Below are positions 9,132 through 17,097 of a stretch of DNA of 64,000 nucleotides, one piece after another. Every line of letters begins with the position of its first letter. Position 1 is the first letter of the stretch. Both the position numbers and the translations under genes were made by a program. The DNA is from Posidoniimonas polymericola (GTDB lineage Bacteria; Planctomycetota; Planctomycetia; Pirellulales; Lacipirellulaceae): assembly GCF_007859935.1 (NCBI RefSeq), contig NZ_SJPO01000010.1, forward strand, positions 124,001 to 188,000, in the 5' to 3' direction. The notes beneath the pieces are model-generated. The model searched no databases and was not told the DNA's origin. It worked only from the letters and a program-made list of their open reading frames with translations.

Positions 9132-9423
9132 GCGGGGGTCGTCCGGTCGGATGACGAAATGCGAATCGATTTACCGGAATCTTAATACACGAAATAAGTG
9201 TCGTCAATGTGAGGGCTCAAGTTGAGGGGAACCTCAGCGGTACGCGGGGGCAGAAACTGCCGCTAGCACCGGCGCTCCGGCAGATTCTGCGCGGCCTGAT
9301 CTGCCGACGAGGGCGGCGTCGGCTTGTTTTCGCGGGGATTAGCAAGCGACTTTGTTTGGCACGGCGGTTGCCTAAGGGAGATGCCGTTGGCAGGGGGGCA
9401 CACCTGCTAGCAAACCAAACACC
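9132..9423. other. Divergent intergenic region, regulator operon / flagellar operon
   Basis: About 290 bases separate the minus-strand regulator operon from the plus-strand flagellar genes. It must hold both promoters. The only clear signal is the sigma-54-type promoter at 9357-9371. An AT-richer stretch at about 9165-9205 next to the regulator start may hold the promoter of the minus-strand operon. Confidence 0.6.
9357..9371 (+). promoter_or_regulatory. Sigma-54 (RpoN) promoter for the flagellar operon
   Basis: TGGCAC (9357-9362), a five-base spacer and TTGC (9368-9371) match the sigma-54 consensus TGGCAC-N5-TTGC. The invariant GG (9358-9359) and GC (9370-9371) are separated by exactly 10 bases. 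Transcription would start near 9383, about 40 bases before the flgF ATG. Sigma-54 control of hook and rod genes is common in polarly flagellated bacteria. The position and match are seen directly; use by RpoN is inferred. Confidence 0.7.
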
Positions 9424-10179
9424 ATGCCTTACGGGCTGTACATCTCGGCAGAGGGCGCCAAGGCTCAGAGCCAGCGTCTGGAAGTCCTGGCCAACAATAT
9501 GGCCAACGTCAACACGGTCGGCTTCAAGCCCGACGTGGCGACCTTCCAGTCCCGCTTCGCCGAGGCGATTCAGCGTGGCACGGCCATGCCCGGTTCCCGC
9601 GAGCTGACCGACGTCGGCGGCGGGGTGAAGGTCAACGAGACCGTCACGAGCTACGCCCCCGGCCAGCTGCAGCGGACCGGCGGCGCCACCGACATGGCCA
9701 TCATCGGCAACGGATTCTTCCAGGTCGCCGGGCCCGACGGCGAGGCCCTGCTGACGCGGGCGGGCAACTTCAGCATCAACGCCAACGGGACGCTCACGAC
9801 CGCCGACGGCCAGCGTGCGGTGCTGAGCGCTGGCGGGGCCCCGATCCAGCTCAACCCAGAGCAGGACTGGCGGCTGACCCGCACCGGCGAGATCGAACAG
9901 GACGGCACGGCCACCCCACTGGCGATCGTGCAGCCCGAGTCGCTCGACCTCTTGAACAAGGTTGGCGCCAACCTGTTCCGCTCCCGCGGCGAGGCCCTGC
10001 CCGTTGAGGCCGCCGGCCGCGAGGTCCGCTCGGGCTACCTCGAGATGTCGGGCGCCAACTCGACTACCGAGATGATGTCGCTGATCGAGACCTCTCGCGC
10101 GTTCGAGGCGAACGCCAAGATGATCCAGAACCAAGACAGCATGATGAGCTCGCTGATCGGCCGTGTGCTGCGGAGCTAA
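9424..10179 (+). CDS. flgF: Flagellar basal-body rod protein FlgF
   Basis: A 251-residue rod protein. The N-terminal helix carries the flagellar rod/hook signature (LEVLANNMANVNTVGFKPD). The central FlgE/F/G-like domain has IIGNGFFQVAGPDGEALLTRAGNF, and the C-terminal rod helix is SGYLEMSGANSTTEMMSLIETSRAFEANAKMIQ. It forms part of the proximal or distal rod crossing the periplasm. The FlgF rather than FlgG call rests on its place directly before flgG and on its shorter, less conserved middle. It is the first gene behind the sigma-54 promoter, with flgG 49 bases downstream. Confidence 0.9.
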   Translation: MPYGLYISAEGAKAQSQRLEVLANNMANVNTVGFKPDVATFQSRFAEAIQRGTAMPGSRELTDVGGGVKVNETVTSYAPGQLQRTGGATDMAIIGNGFFQVAGPDGEALLTRAGNFSINANGTLTTADGQRAVLSAGGAPIQLNPEQDWRLTRTGEIEQDGTATPLAIVQPESLDLLNKVGANLFRSRGEALPVEAAGREVRSGYLEMSGANSTTEMMSLIETSRAFEANAKMIQNQDSMMSSLIGRVLRS

Positions 10180-10228
10180 CGCCCGGCCGCTACTGGTCAC
10201 CAATCAAACCTAGTCGCAGACAAGTCCC

Positions 10229-11035
10229 ATGAGTGTTCAAACCCTTTACACCGCCGCGACGGGCATGGAAGCCCTCGAGACGAAGCTCGACGTCATCGCC
10301 AATAATATGGCGAACATCAACACGACCGGCTTTAAGAAGGACCGGGCGAACTTCGAGGACCTGTTCTACCGCCAGCACAAGCTGCCGGGCGCGCTGGACT
10401 CGGACGGCAACATCACCTCGACCGGCATCGACGTCGGCCTCGGCGTGCGGGTTAGCAGCATGCAGGCCGACTTCGACCAGGGCGCCTTCCAGCAGACCGG
10501 CAACCAGCTCGACTTCGCCATTGAGGGCAACGGCTTCTTCGAGGTGACTGGCCCCAATGGTGAGCAGCAGTACACCCGCGCCGGCAATTTCGGCATCAAC
10601 GCCAACGGTGACCTGGTGCTCGGCTCGGCCAACAATGGTTACCGGATGAACCCGAACATCAACATCCCGGCCGAGGCGATCGACGTTGTGGTGTCGAACG
10701 ACGGCACCGTGCAGTACAGCACGGCGGGTTCCCCCACGCTGTCGACCGCGGGCAACATCACGCTGACCACGTTCATCAACCCGGACGGCCTGATCAAGCT
10801 GGGAGACAACCTGTTCAAGGCGTCCGACGCGTCGGGCAACGCCCAGAGCGGCCTCACCCCCGGCCAGCAGGGCGTCGGCATCCTGCGGCAGGGCTCGCTC
10901 GAGGCCTCGAACGTCGAGCCGGTCACCGAGCTGATCGACCTGATCACCACGCAGCGGGCTTTCGAGCTCAACTCGCAGGTCGTGCAGGCCGGCGACCAGG
11001 TGATGCAGATCGTCGCGAACCTGCGTCGGGGTTAA
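10229..11035 (+). CDS. flgG: Flagellar distal rod protein FlgG
   Basis: At 268 residues this is close to the standard FlgG length. It begins with the typical SVQTLYTAATGMEALETKLDVIANNMANINTTGFK and has the FlgG-specific loop after it (ANFEDLFYRQ). The middle holds FAIEGNGFFEVTGPNGEQQYTRAGNF. It ends with the rod helix NVEPVTELIDLITTQRAFELNSQVVQ. FlgG polymerises into the distal rod on which the P- and L-rings assemble, fitting the downstream flgA, flgH and flgI genes. The spacing to flgA is 42 bases. Confidence 0.97.
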   Translation: MSVQTLYTAATGMEALETKLDVIANNMANINTTGFKKDRANFEDLFYRQHKLPGALDSDGNITSTGIDVGLGVRVSSMQADFDQGAFQQTGNQLDFAIEGNGFFEVTGPNGEQQYTRAGNFGINANGDLVLGSANNGYRMNPNINIPAEAIDVVVSNDGTVQYSTAGSPTLSTAGNITLTTFINPDGLIKLGDNLFKASDASGNAQSGLTPGQQGVGILRQGSLEASNVEPVTELIDLITTQRAFELNSQVVQAGDQVMQIVANLRRG

Positions 11036-11077
11036 TCGCTAGCCGCCCGCCACGGAACTGACTCCTAACGACCAATC

Positions 11078-12262
11078 ATGCTTGCTCGCTTCTTCAACTC
11101 GATCGGCCTCGCGCTGCTGACGCTGACCGCGTCGGCCGGCGCCGCGGACCTGCACCTGCTGGAGCACGCCCAGCCGAAGACCGGTGTGGTCCGCGTTGAG
11201 GACGTCGCGGCGATCCTGAACGCCGGCCCGGCCGAGATCGAAGCCCTCGGTCGCATCGCCCTGATGCCGTCGCCGGCGCCGGGTCAGCAGCAGGTGCTCC
11301 GCTCGCAGGGCGTCCGCGAGTTGCTAGCCGCCCATGGCGTCGACCTGTCCGGCCTGCGTTTCCGCGGCGCCAGCGAGACGCTGGTCTCGTCGCGGATCTC
11401 GGCCGGCGTCACGACAGAAGAAATCGAAGCCGAGGCCGCTCCGCAGCCCACCGCGCCGCTCGCCAGCCAGCCGCAGACCGGCTTCCGTGGGGCGAGCAGC
11501 CCGGCCGCCCCCGCCGACCGCAAGGTTACTGCCCCGCGGCGGCTGCGGCTGTCCTCGCGGCGGCTCGAGCAGCTGAACGAGTCGCTCACACAGCAGCTCA
11601 CCGAGTTTGTGCAGACCGAGACCGCCGACGGCATGCTCTACGTGACCGGCGTTGAGCTCAAGGAGCACAACGCGATGACGCTGGCCGCCAACCGCGGCGA
11701 GCTGCGGATCACGGCCTCGACCGCGCTGCGGGTTGGGCGTCAGCGGTTCGTGCTCTCGTTCACCGGCGAGCAGGGCGAGGTCAAGTTCCCGGTGCTGGCC
11801 AACATCGTCGAGGCCCGCCCGGCGGTCATCGCCCGCCGCGACGTCCCGCGCGGCATGGTCGTCACCGCGGCCGACGTGCACATCGCCCCGCTGCCGACCG
11901 ACTTCCGCCCCCGCGGGGTCGAGTCGGTCGCTTCGAGCCTGGACGAGGTCCTCGGCAAGGAAGCGATCACCGGGCTGCGGGCAGGCGACGTGCTGACCGA
12001 CGGCAACTGCCTGCCGCCGGTAATGGTCCAACGCAACGCCCTGGTGAGCGTCAGCTCCGGCCGGGGCGCTATCCGTGTCCGCACCCAGGCCAAGGCCCGC
12101 ACCGAGGGCCGGCTGGGCGACATCATTGAGGTCGAGACCCTCGACAGCCGCGAACGCTTGCAGGCCCGCGTCGTGGGCCGTGGCCGGCTGGCCGTGCTGA
12201 CGGTCGGCGGGGCCGAGATGCAAGCGGTCGCCGAGAACCTAGAAACGCTGAGGCTCCGATGA
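11078..12262 (+). CDS. flgA: Flagellar P-ring assembly chaperone FlgA
   Basis: This 394-residue exported protein has an N-terminal signal peptide (SIGLALLTLTASAGAADL). Its C-terminal third is a clear SAF/FlgA domain: VIARRDVPRGMVVTAADVHIAPLP, LGKEAITGLRAGDVLT, then RNALVSVSSGRGAIRVRTQAKA and GDIIEV. FlgA helps FlgI polymerise into the P-ring in the periplasm. The protein is longer than the E. coli version (about 220 residues) because of an extended N-terminal half with an Ala/Pro-rich linker. The stop codon overlaps the flgH start by four bases (ATGA), indicating translational coupling. Confidence 0.93.
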   Translation: MLARFFNSIGLALLTLTASAGAADLHLLEHAQPKTGVVRVEDVAAILNAGPAEIEALGRIALMPSPAPGQQQVLRSQGVRELLAAHGVDLSGLRFRGASETLVSSRISAGVTTEEIEAEAAPQPTAPLASQPQTGFRGASSPAAPADRKVTAPRRLRLSSRRLEQLNESLTQQLTEFVQTETADGMLYVTGVELKEHNAMTLAANRGELRITASTALRVGRQRFVLSFTGEQGEVKFPVLANIVEARPAVIARRDVPRGMVVTAADVHIAPLPTDFRPRGVESVASSLDEVLGKEAITGLRAGDVLTDGNCLPPVMVQRNALVSVSSGRGAIRVRTQAKARTEGRLGDIIEVETLDSRERLQARVVGRGRLAVLTVGGAEMQAVAENLETLRLR

Positions 12263-12951
12263 ACACCCTGAAGACCGCACTCACGCTGCTGTTCGTGCTC
12301 GCCTGCCTGGCGGACGGCGACTGCTCGGCCCAGGAGGGCACGCTGCTCTACAAGAGCTCGATCGGCGCCGAGGGGCAGCAGCAGGCGCTGACGCTGCAGA
12401 ACAGCTCGTTCATGTACCAGCCGCTCTCCCCCGAGGCCCGCGCCCGCGAGCTGAAGAAGGAGGACATCATCACCGTGCTGGTCGACTACCGGGCGAACGT
12501 CAACAGCGAAGGCGACGCCGAGAGCCGCAAGACCACCAGCATCAACGCGGTGCTGGCCGAGTGGATCGGCTTCGACGGCAAGAGCATCTTCAAGGGCCCG
12601 CAGTCGCGGGGCGACCCCGCCATCCAGGGCTCGCTCAACAGCATCTACCGGGCCGAGGGCGACCTGAGTCAGATCGACTCGATGACGTTCCGCATCGCGG
12701 CCAAAGTTGTCGACATCCGCCCCAACGGCAACCTGATCATCGAGGCCCACCGCACCATCCAGGCGAACGACGAGGTGTGGATGACCTCGCTCACCGGCGA
12801 GGTGAGCCGCCAGTCGATCGGCCCCGACCGCGTTGTCCGCAGCGACGCCATCACCGACCTGCGGATCGACAAGAAGGAACGCGGGCAGGTCCGCAACAGC
12901 TACGCCCCCGGCTGGCTCGGCTGGTGGTGGAGCAAGCACCACGCCATTTAA
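12259..12951 (+). CDS. flgH: Flagellar L-ring protein FlgH
   Basis: A 230-residue L-ring protein with the conserved KKEDIITVLVDYRANVNSEGDAESRK region, a middle FRIAAKVVDIRPNGNLIIEAHRTI, and the late-domain motif LTGEVSRQSIGPDRVVRSDAITDLRI. FlgH is an outer-membrane lipoprotein that makes the bushing around the rod. A possible lipobox ends at Cys16 (VLAC); the later DGDC is not a good lipobox. The start overlaps flgA by ATGA, and flgI follows after 40 bases. Confidence 0.95.
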   Translation: MNTLKTALTLLFVLACLADGDCSAQEGTLLYKSSIGAEGQQQALTLQNSSFMYQPLSPEARARELKKEDIITVLVDYRANVNSEGDAESRKTTSINAVLAEWIGFDGKSIFKGPQSRGDPAIQGSLNSIYRAEGDLSQIDSMTFRIAAKVVDIRPNGNLIIEAHRTIQANDEVWMTSLTGEVSRQSIGPDRVVRSDAITDLRIDKKERGQVRNSYAPGWLGWWWSKHHAI

Positions 12952-12991
12952 CGCCACACACACGACACAACTCCTCACCCACGTCACGCTC

Positions 12992-14107
12992 ATGTCCGCC
13001 AAGACCAACTTCATCCTGCCGATTGTCCTGCTCGCCCTGGCGCCGCAGCTGGCGTTGGCCGTCGGCCGCACCGAGCTGCGGAACATCTGCCACGTGAAGG
13101 GCCAGGAAGAGAACACCCTGCGGGGCCTCGGCCTCGTGGTCGGCCTGAACGGCACCGGCGAGGCGGGCGACCTGCAGACCATGCGGGCGCTGTCCAGCGC
13201 GATGGAGATCATGGGCAGCCCGGTCTCCACCACCGGCCGGGCCGACGCGGAGTCGCTCGAGGAGCTCAAGAAGATCAAGAACGCGGCGCTGGTGTACGTC
13301 ACGGCGACCGTGCCCGCGGCCGGGTCCCGCCGTGGCGACCAGCTCGACTGCTTCGTCAGCGCCATCAACGGCAAGAGCCTGAAGGGGGGCCGCCTGGCGT
13401 TCTCCACCCTGCAGGGCCCCAACACGCAGGACCACCGGGTGTACGCCCTCTGCCAAGGCCAGCTGGTGGTCGAGGACGCGGAGCAGCCGATGGTCGCCCG
13501 CATCCACGGCGGCTGCCAGATGCAGCAGGACGTGCGGACCGAGTTTGAGAAGGACGGCTACGTCACGCTGGTGCTCGACCGCCACCACGCCGACTTCAAC
13601 GTCGCCCAGACGGTTGGCGAGCTGATCCAGAACATGTACCGCGACAACTTCATGCAGGACCAGGTCAGCCAGGACGAAGACCTGCTCGCCACGCTGGTGC
13701 GGGTCGAAAACGCCAGCAACATCCGCGTGCAGATCCCCGAGGTCTACCGCAACGACCCGGTCACGTTCGTCGCGCAGCTCATGGAGCTAGGCGTGTACAA
13801 CGTCGAACCCGAGGCCCGCGTGGTGGTGAACCCCCGGGCCAAGTCGATCGTGATCAGCGGCGACGTCGGCATCGGCGACGTGGTCGTCACGCACCGCAAC
13901 CTGACCATCGAGGCCAACCCGGCCGCGATCGCCAAATTCGAGAAGATCGACCCCGACGCCTACTCTCAGGGCGGTTCGGGATCGGCCAAGCTGCAGTCGC
14001 TGGTCGACGCGATGCAGGACCTGCGGGTGCCGGCCGGCGACATCATCGAGATCATCAAGGGCATCGAGCGTAACGGCAAGCTGCACGGCAAGCTGATTAT
14101 CGAGTAG
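12992..14107 (+). CDS. flgI: Flagellar P-ring protein FlgI
   Basis: The start at 12992 (MSAKTNFILPIVLLALAPQLALA) gives a proper signal peptide and a 371-residue protein, the usual FlgI size. An upstream in-frame extension would overlap flgH and is not credible. Family motifs include LRGLGLVVGLNGTGE, VTATVPAAGSRRGDQLDC, DGYVTLVLDRHHADFNVAQTV, and the C-terminal SLVDAMQDLRVPAGDIIEIIKGIERNGKLHGKLIIE. FlgI forms the periplasmic ring at the peptidoglycan layer. Its presence is direct evidence for a peptidoglycan layer being traversed. Confidence 0.97.
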   Translation: MSAKTNFILPIVLLALAPQLALAVGRTELRNICHVKGQEENTLRGLGLVVGLNGTGEAGDLQTMRALSSAMEIMGSPVSTTGRADAESLEELKKIKNAALVYVTATVPAAGSRRGDQLDCFVSAINGKSLKGGRLAFSTLQGPNTQDHRVYALCQGQLVVEDAEQPMVARIHGGCQMQQDVRTEFEKDGYVTLVLDRHHADFNVAQTVGELIQNMYRDNFMQDQVSQDEDLLATLVRVENASNIRVQIPEVYRNDPVTFVAQLMELGVYNVEPEARVVVNPRAKSIVISGDVGIGDVVVTHRNLTIEANPAAIAKFEKIDPDAYSQGGSGSAKLQSLVDAMQDLRVPAGDIIEIIKGIERNGKLHGKLIIE

Positions 14108-14150
14108 CCGCCAACCCGGCCCCGACACAGGCGTTCCCAGGACGGACCCC

Positions 14151-14624
14151 ATGAACATCCCATCAGCACAGATCCCGATCGCGGCCACGCAAGGCAGGGC
14201 GCCGCTGCCGGCGTCCGGACTGGCGTCGGGCTCGCCCGACCAGCTCGAGGCCGCCAAGGAAACCAAGCAGGCGTTCACCGACTTCGTCGGCAAGACCTTC
14301 TACGCCCAGATGCTCAAGTCGATGCGGCAGACGGTTGGCAAGCCGGCCTACTTTGACGGCGGCCGCGCGGAAGAGGTGTTCCGTGGGCAGCTCGACCAGA
14401 CCATCGCCGACAAGATGTGCGAGTCGAACGGCCACAGCCTGGCCGACGGCATGTTCGAGCGGCAGTTCCCTGAGCACGCCGAGATTCTTCGCCAGCACGA
14501 GCAGTCGTTGAGCAGCCGGTCGACCAGCAACCAGCAGACCGGCGTGCTGCCGAACGGCGGGCAGGCGACCAGTGGGCGGCCGGCTAGCGGATTGGACCAA
14601 CTTGCGGCGCTCCGCCGTATCTGA
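14151..14624 (+). CDS. flgJ: FlgJ-type rod-binding protein without a muramidase domain
   Basis: This 157-residue protein matches the N-terminal rod-binding domain of FlgJ (KQAFTDFVGKTFYAQMLKSMRQTV, then RAEEVFRGQLDQTIADKMCESNGHSLADGMFERQF). It stops before any peptidoglycan hydrolase domain. In enterobacteria FlgJ has a C-terminal muramidase; in many other phyla only the rod-binding part exists and a separate enzyme opens the wall. The C-terminus is a Gln/Ser-rich tail. It sits between flgI and flgN, which supports the call. Confidence 0.88.
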   Translation: MNIPSAQIPIAATQGRAPLPASGLASGSPDQLEAAKETKQAFTDFVGKTFYAQMLKSMRQTVGKPAYFDGGRAEEVFRGQLDQTIADKMCESNGHSLADGMFERQFPEHAEILRQHEQSLSSRSTSNQQTGVLPNGGQATSGRPASGLDQLAALRRI

Positions 14625-14689
14625 TTCTCACCCAGGACGACCGTCAGCGGCGCCCGACCAGCGGGCCCCGTCGAACACGCAGGACAGTT

Positions 14690-15211
14690 ATGGACATCGC
14701 CACGGCAGAGCCGACCGGACTTCAGGAAACGCCCGAGTGGGGCGACCGCATCGCGGGGCTGCTCTCGGAGCTGATGCAGACGCAGCGCGAGCTGCTGTCG
14801 CTGCTGTCAAAGAAGCGCGAGCTGGTCGCCGCCCGCGACAGCGACGGTCTGAATCAATTGCACGCCGACGAGGCCAAGCTCGTCGCGCGGCTGCAGGGAT
14901 GCTGCCAGCAACGCCAGCGGCTGCTCGACGAGGCCGAGGGCGTAGGGATGCCGTCGCGTTCGCTCGAGACCCTCGCCGGCGCGCTGCCGAGCGAGAGCCG
15001 CCAGCGGCTGCGACCCGACATCCGCGACGCGCGGCGGCAGTCGCGACTGTTGCAGCACCAGAGCCTCGCCAATTGGGTGCTGGTGCAGCGGTCGCTGCTG
15101 CACCTGTCGCAGATGACGGAGATTATTGCCACCGGGGGTCGGATGCGGCCGACATATGGTAAGGAATCTCCTACCGCTAAGGGCGGCACGCTGGTCGACC
15201 AGGCGGTCTAG
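14690..15211 (+). CDS. flgN: FlgN-family flagellar export chaperone
   Basis: This 173-residue, largely helical coiled-coil protein has FlgN family character: WGDRIAGLLSELMQTQRELLSLLSKKRELVAARD, then LHADEAKLVARLQGCCQQRQRLL and a late helix NWVLVQRSLLHLSQMTEIIA. FlgN protects the hook-filament junction proteins FlgK and FlgL before export. The gene lies immediately before flgK and flgL, its expected clients. Sequence similarity in this family is weak, so position carries much of the argument. Confidence 0.85.
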   Translation: MDIATAEPTGLQETPEWGDRIAGLLSELMQTQRELLSLLSKKRELVAARDSDGLNQLHADEAKLVARLQGCCQQRQRLLDEAEGVGMPSRSLETLAGALPSESRQRLRPDIRDARRQSRLLQHQSLANWVLVQRSLLHLSQMTEIIATGGRMRPTYGKESPTAKGGTLVDQAV

Positions 15212-15307
15212 GCGCCCACGGGGCAGTGGGGGATTGCCCGCCCAGCTTGACTCACTTTCGGCCTTTACTCACTCACTCACGGCTTCACCTACTTGCCGGC
15301 CTAGCCA

Positions 15308-17020
15308 ATGTCCCTGTTCGGGTCACTACAGATTGCTAGCAACGCGCTGCAGGCCACGCAGATCGGCCTGCACGTTGTCGGCAACAACATCGCCAACGCG
15401 AACACCCCCGGGTTCATTCGCGAGGAGGTGGTGTACTCGCCTGCGCCGGTGCAGAAGTTTGGCCGGCTGACGCTGGGGCTGGGCGTCGAGATCGACGCGA
15501 TCGTCCAGAAGGTCGACCGCTTCCTCTCCGAGCGGACCCGCAACGCGGCGTCCGACCGCGCGGGCGCCGAGGTGCAGAGCAAGGCCTACGCCGACCTCGA
15601 GTCGCTGCTCAACGAGCTCACCGACACCGACCTCAGCACCGGCCTGACCGGCTTCTTCAACTCGATCGACGGCATCGCGGACGCGCCGGCCGACATCTCG
15701 GCCCGCAACCTGGTGATCGGCAAGGGCAAGACGCTCGCCTCGGACCTGCGCCGGCTGTCGACCCGCGCGGTGGACGTCCGCAACGAGCTCGACACGCGGC
15801 TGGGCAACGCCGCCGAAGAGATCAATCAGCTGTCCGAGCGGATCCGGGTGCTCAACCTGCGGATCGCGACCAGCGAGGGGGGCTCCGCCTCGGCGAGCGA
15901 GGCGGGCGGCCTGCGGTCCGAACGCAACGCGGCGGTGAGCCGGCTCGCCGAGCTGGTCGACATCACCTCCGCCGAGCAGCCCAACGGCTCACTCAACGTT
16001 TCGGTGGGCGGCGACTTCCTGGTATTCGACGCGCTGCGTCGTGACGTGAAGGCCGTCACGGAGTCGGGCGACGGGCTCAACACCACCACCATCAAGTTTG
16101 AGGACAACAACAAGACGCTCAACCTATCGGGCGGCGAGGTGTTCGGCCTGACGACCGCACGGGACGAGATTGTCGGCTCGTTTGTCGACAGCGTGGACGC
16201 GTTTGCCGCGACCCTAATCAACGAGTTCAACAAGGTCTACTCGCAGGGCCAGGGCGCGATCGGATTCGATACGCTGACCTCGGTGAACGGCGTCTCCGAC
16301 CCCGACGCCGTGCTCGACGAGGCGGGCCTCGACTTCACGCCGGTCAACGGCTCGTTCCAGCTGCTGGTCTACACCGAGGGGGCGGACGGCACGGTCTCGA
16401 CCGACGTGACCGACATCAACGTCGACCTCAACGGCATCGACGGCGATTCCTCCCTCACCACGTTGGCCGCGCAGCTCGACCGCATCTCGGGCATCAGGGC
16501 CAGCGTCGACAACGTGGGCCGGTTGTCGCTCGCGGCCGACGCCCGCGACACCACGTTCGCCTTCGCCGACGACAGCAGCGGCGTGCTGGCTGCGCTGGGG
16601 CTCAACACATTCTTCACCGGCTCGGACGCGCGGTCGATCAATGTCAACCAGGAGCTGGACGGCGTGGCGAACGCGGCCAAGTTCGCGGCCGCCCGGGACG
16701 GCGAGACCGAGGGCAACGACAACGCCCTGCAGCTTTCGGCGTTCTTCGATCGCGAGCTGGACGTGCTGGGCGGCGCGTCGCTGGCCGACCAGTACGACGA
16801 GTTGATCAACGAGGTCGTGACCGGCGCGACGATCGCCTCGAGCGTATCCGACGGGCTCAAAGTCTTCGAGGCCACCCTGCAGGGCGAGGAGCAGGCGATC
16901 TCCGGCGTCAATATCGACGAGGAGGCGATCAACATGATCCAGCTGCAGCGCACCTATCAGGCGAATGCCCGGCTGGTCCAGACCATCAGCGAGATGCTCG
17001 ATATTTTGGTGAACATTTAG
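15308..17020 (+). CDS. flgK: Flagellar hook-associated protein 1, FlgK
   Basis: The protein has 570 residues, normal for FlgK. It begins with the rod/hook helix (LQATQIGLHVVGNNIANANTPGFIREEVVY). The FlgK helical region follows (VDRFLSERTRNAASDRAGAEVQSKAYADLESLLNE, then LSTGLTGFFNSIDGIADAP). A beta-rich middle comes next, and the C-terminal helix is VNIDEEAINMIQLQRTYQANARLVQTISEMLDILVNI. FlgK is the first junction protein between hook and filament. flgN lies upstream and flgL 77 bases downstream. Confidence 0.96.
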   Translation: MSLFGSLQIASNALQATQIGLHVVGNNIANANTPGFIREEVVYSPAPVQKFGRLTLGLGVEIDAIVQKVDRFLSERTRNAASDRAGAEVQSKAYADLESLLNELTDTDLSTGLTGFFNSIDGIADAPADISARNLVIGKGKTLASDLRRLSTRAVDVRNELDTRLGNAAEEINQLSERIRVLNLRIATSEGGSASASEAGGLRSERNAAVSRLAELVDITSAEQPNGSLNVSVGGDFLVFDALRRDVKAVTESGDGLNTTTIKFEDNNKTLNLSGGEVFGLTTARDEIVGSFVDSVDAFAATLINEFNKVYSQGQGAIGFDTLTSVNGVSDPDAVLDEAGLDFTPVNGSFQLLVYTEGADGTVSTDVTDINVDLNGIDGDSSLTTLAAQLDRISGIRASVDNVGRLSLAADARDTTFAFADDSSGVLAALGLNTFFTGSDARSINVNQELDGVANAAKFAAARDGETEGNDNALQLSAFFDRELDVLGGASLADQYDELINEVVTGATIASSVSDGLKVFEATLQGEEQAISGVNIDEEAINMIQLQRTYQANARLVQTISEMLDILVNI

Positions 17021-17097
17021 CCGGGGTGGTCCTGCCCCTGGCGGGGTGGGCTGCCCACAGGCGAACCCCATACAAACACAATTAGAACGCGCCGACC

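Noticed and set aside
12833-12991. Upstream extension of flgI
   Set aside because: It overlaps flgH in another frame; the start at 12992 gives a standard signal peptide and length.
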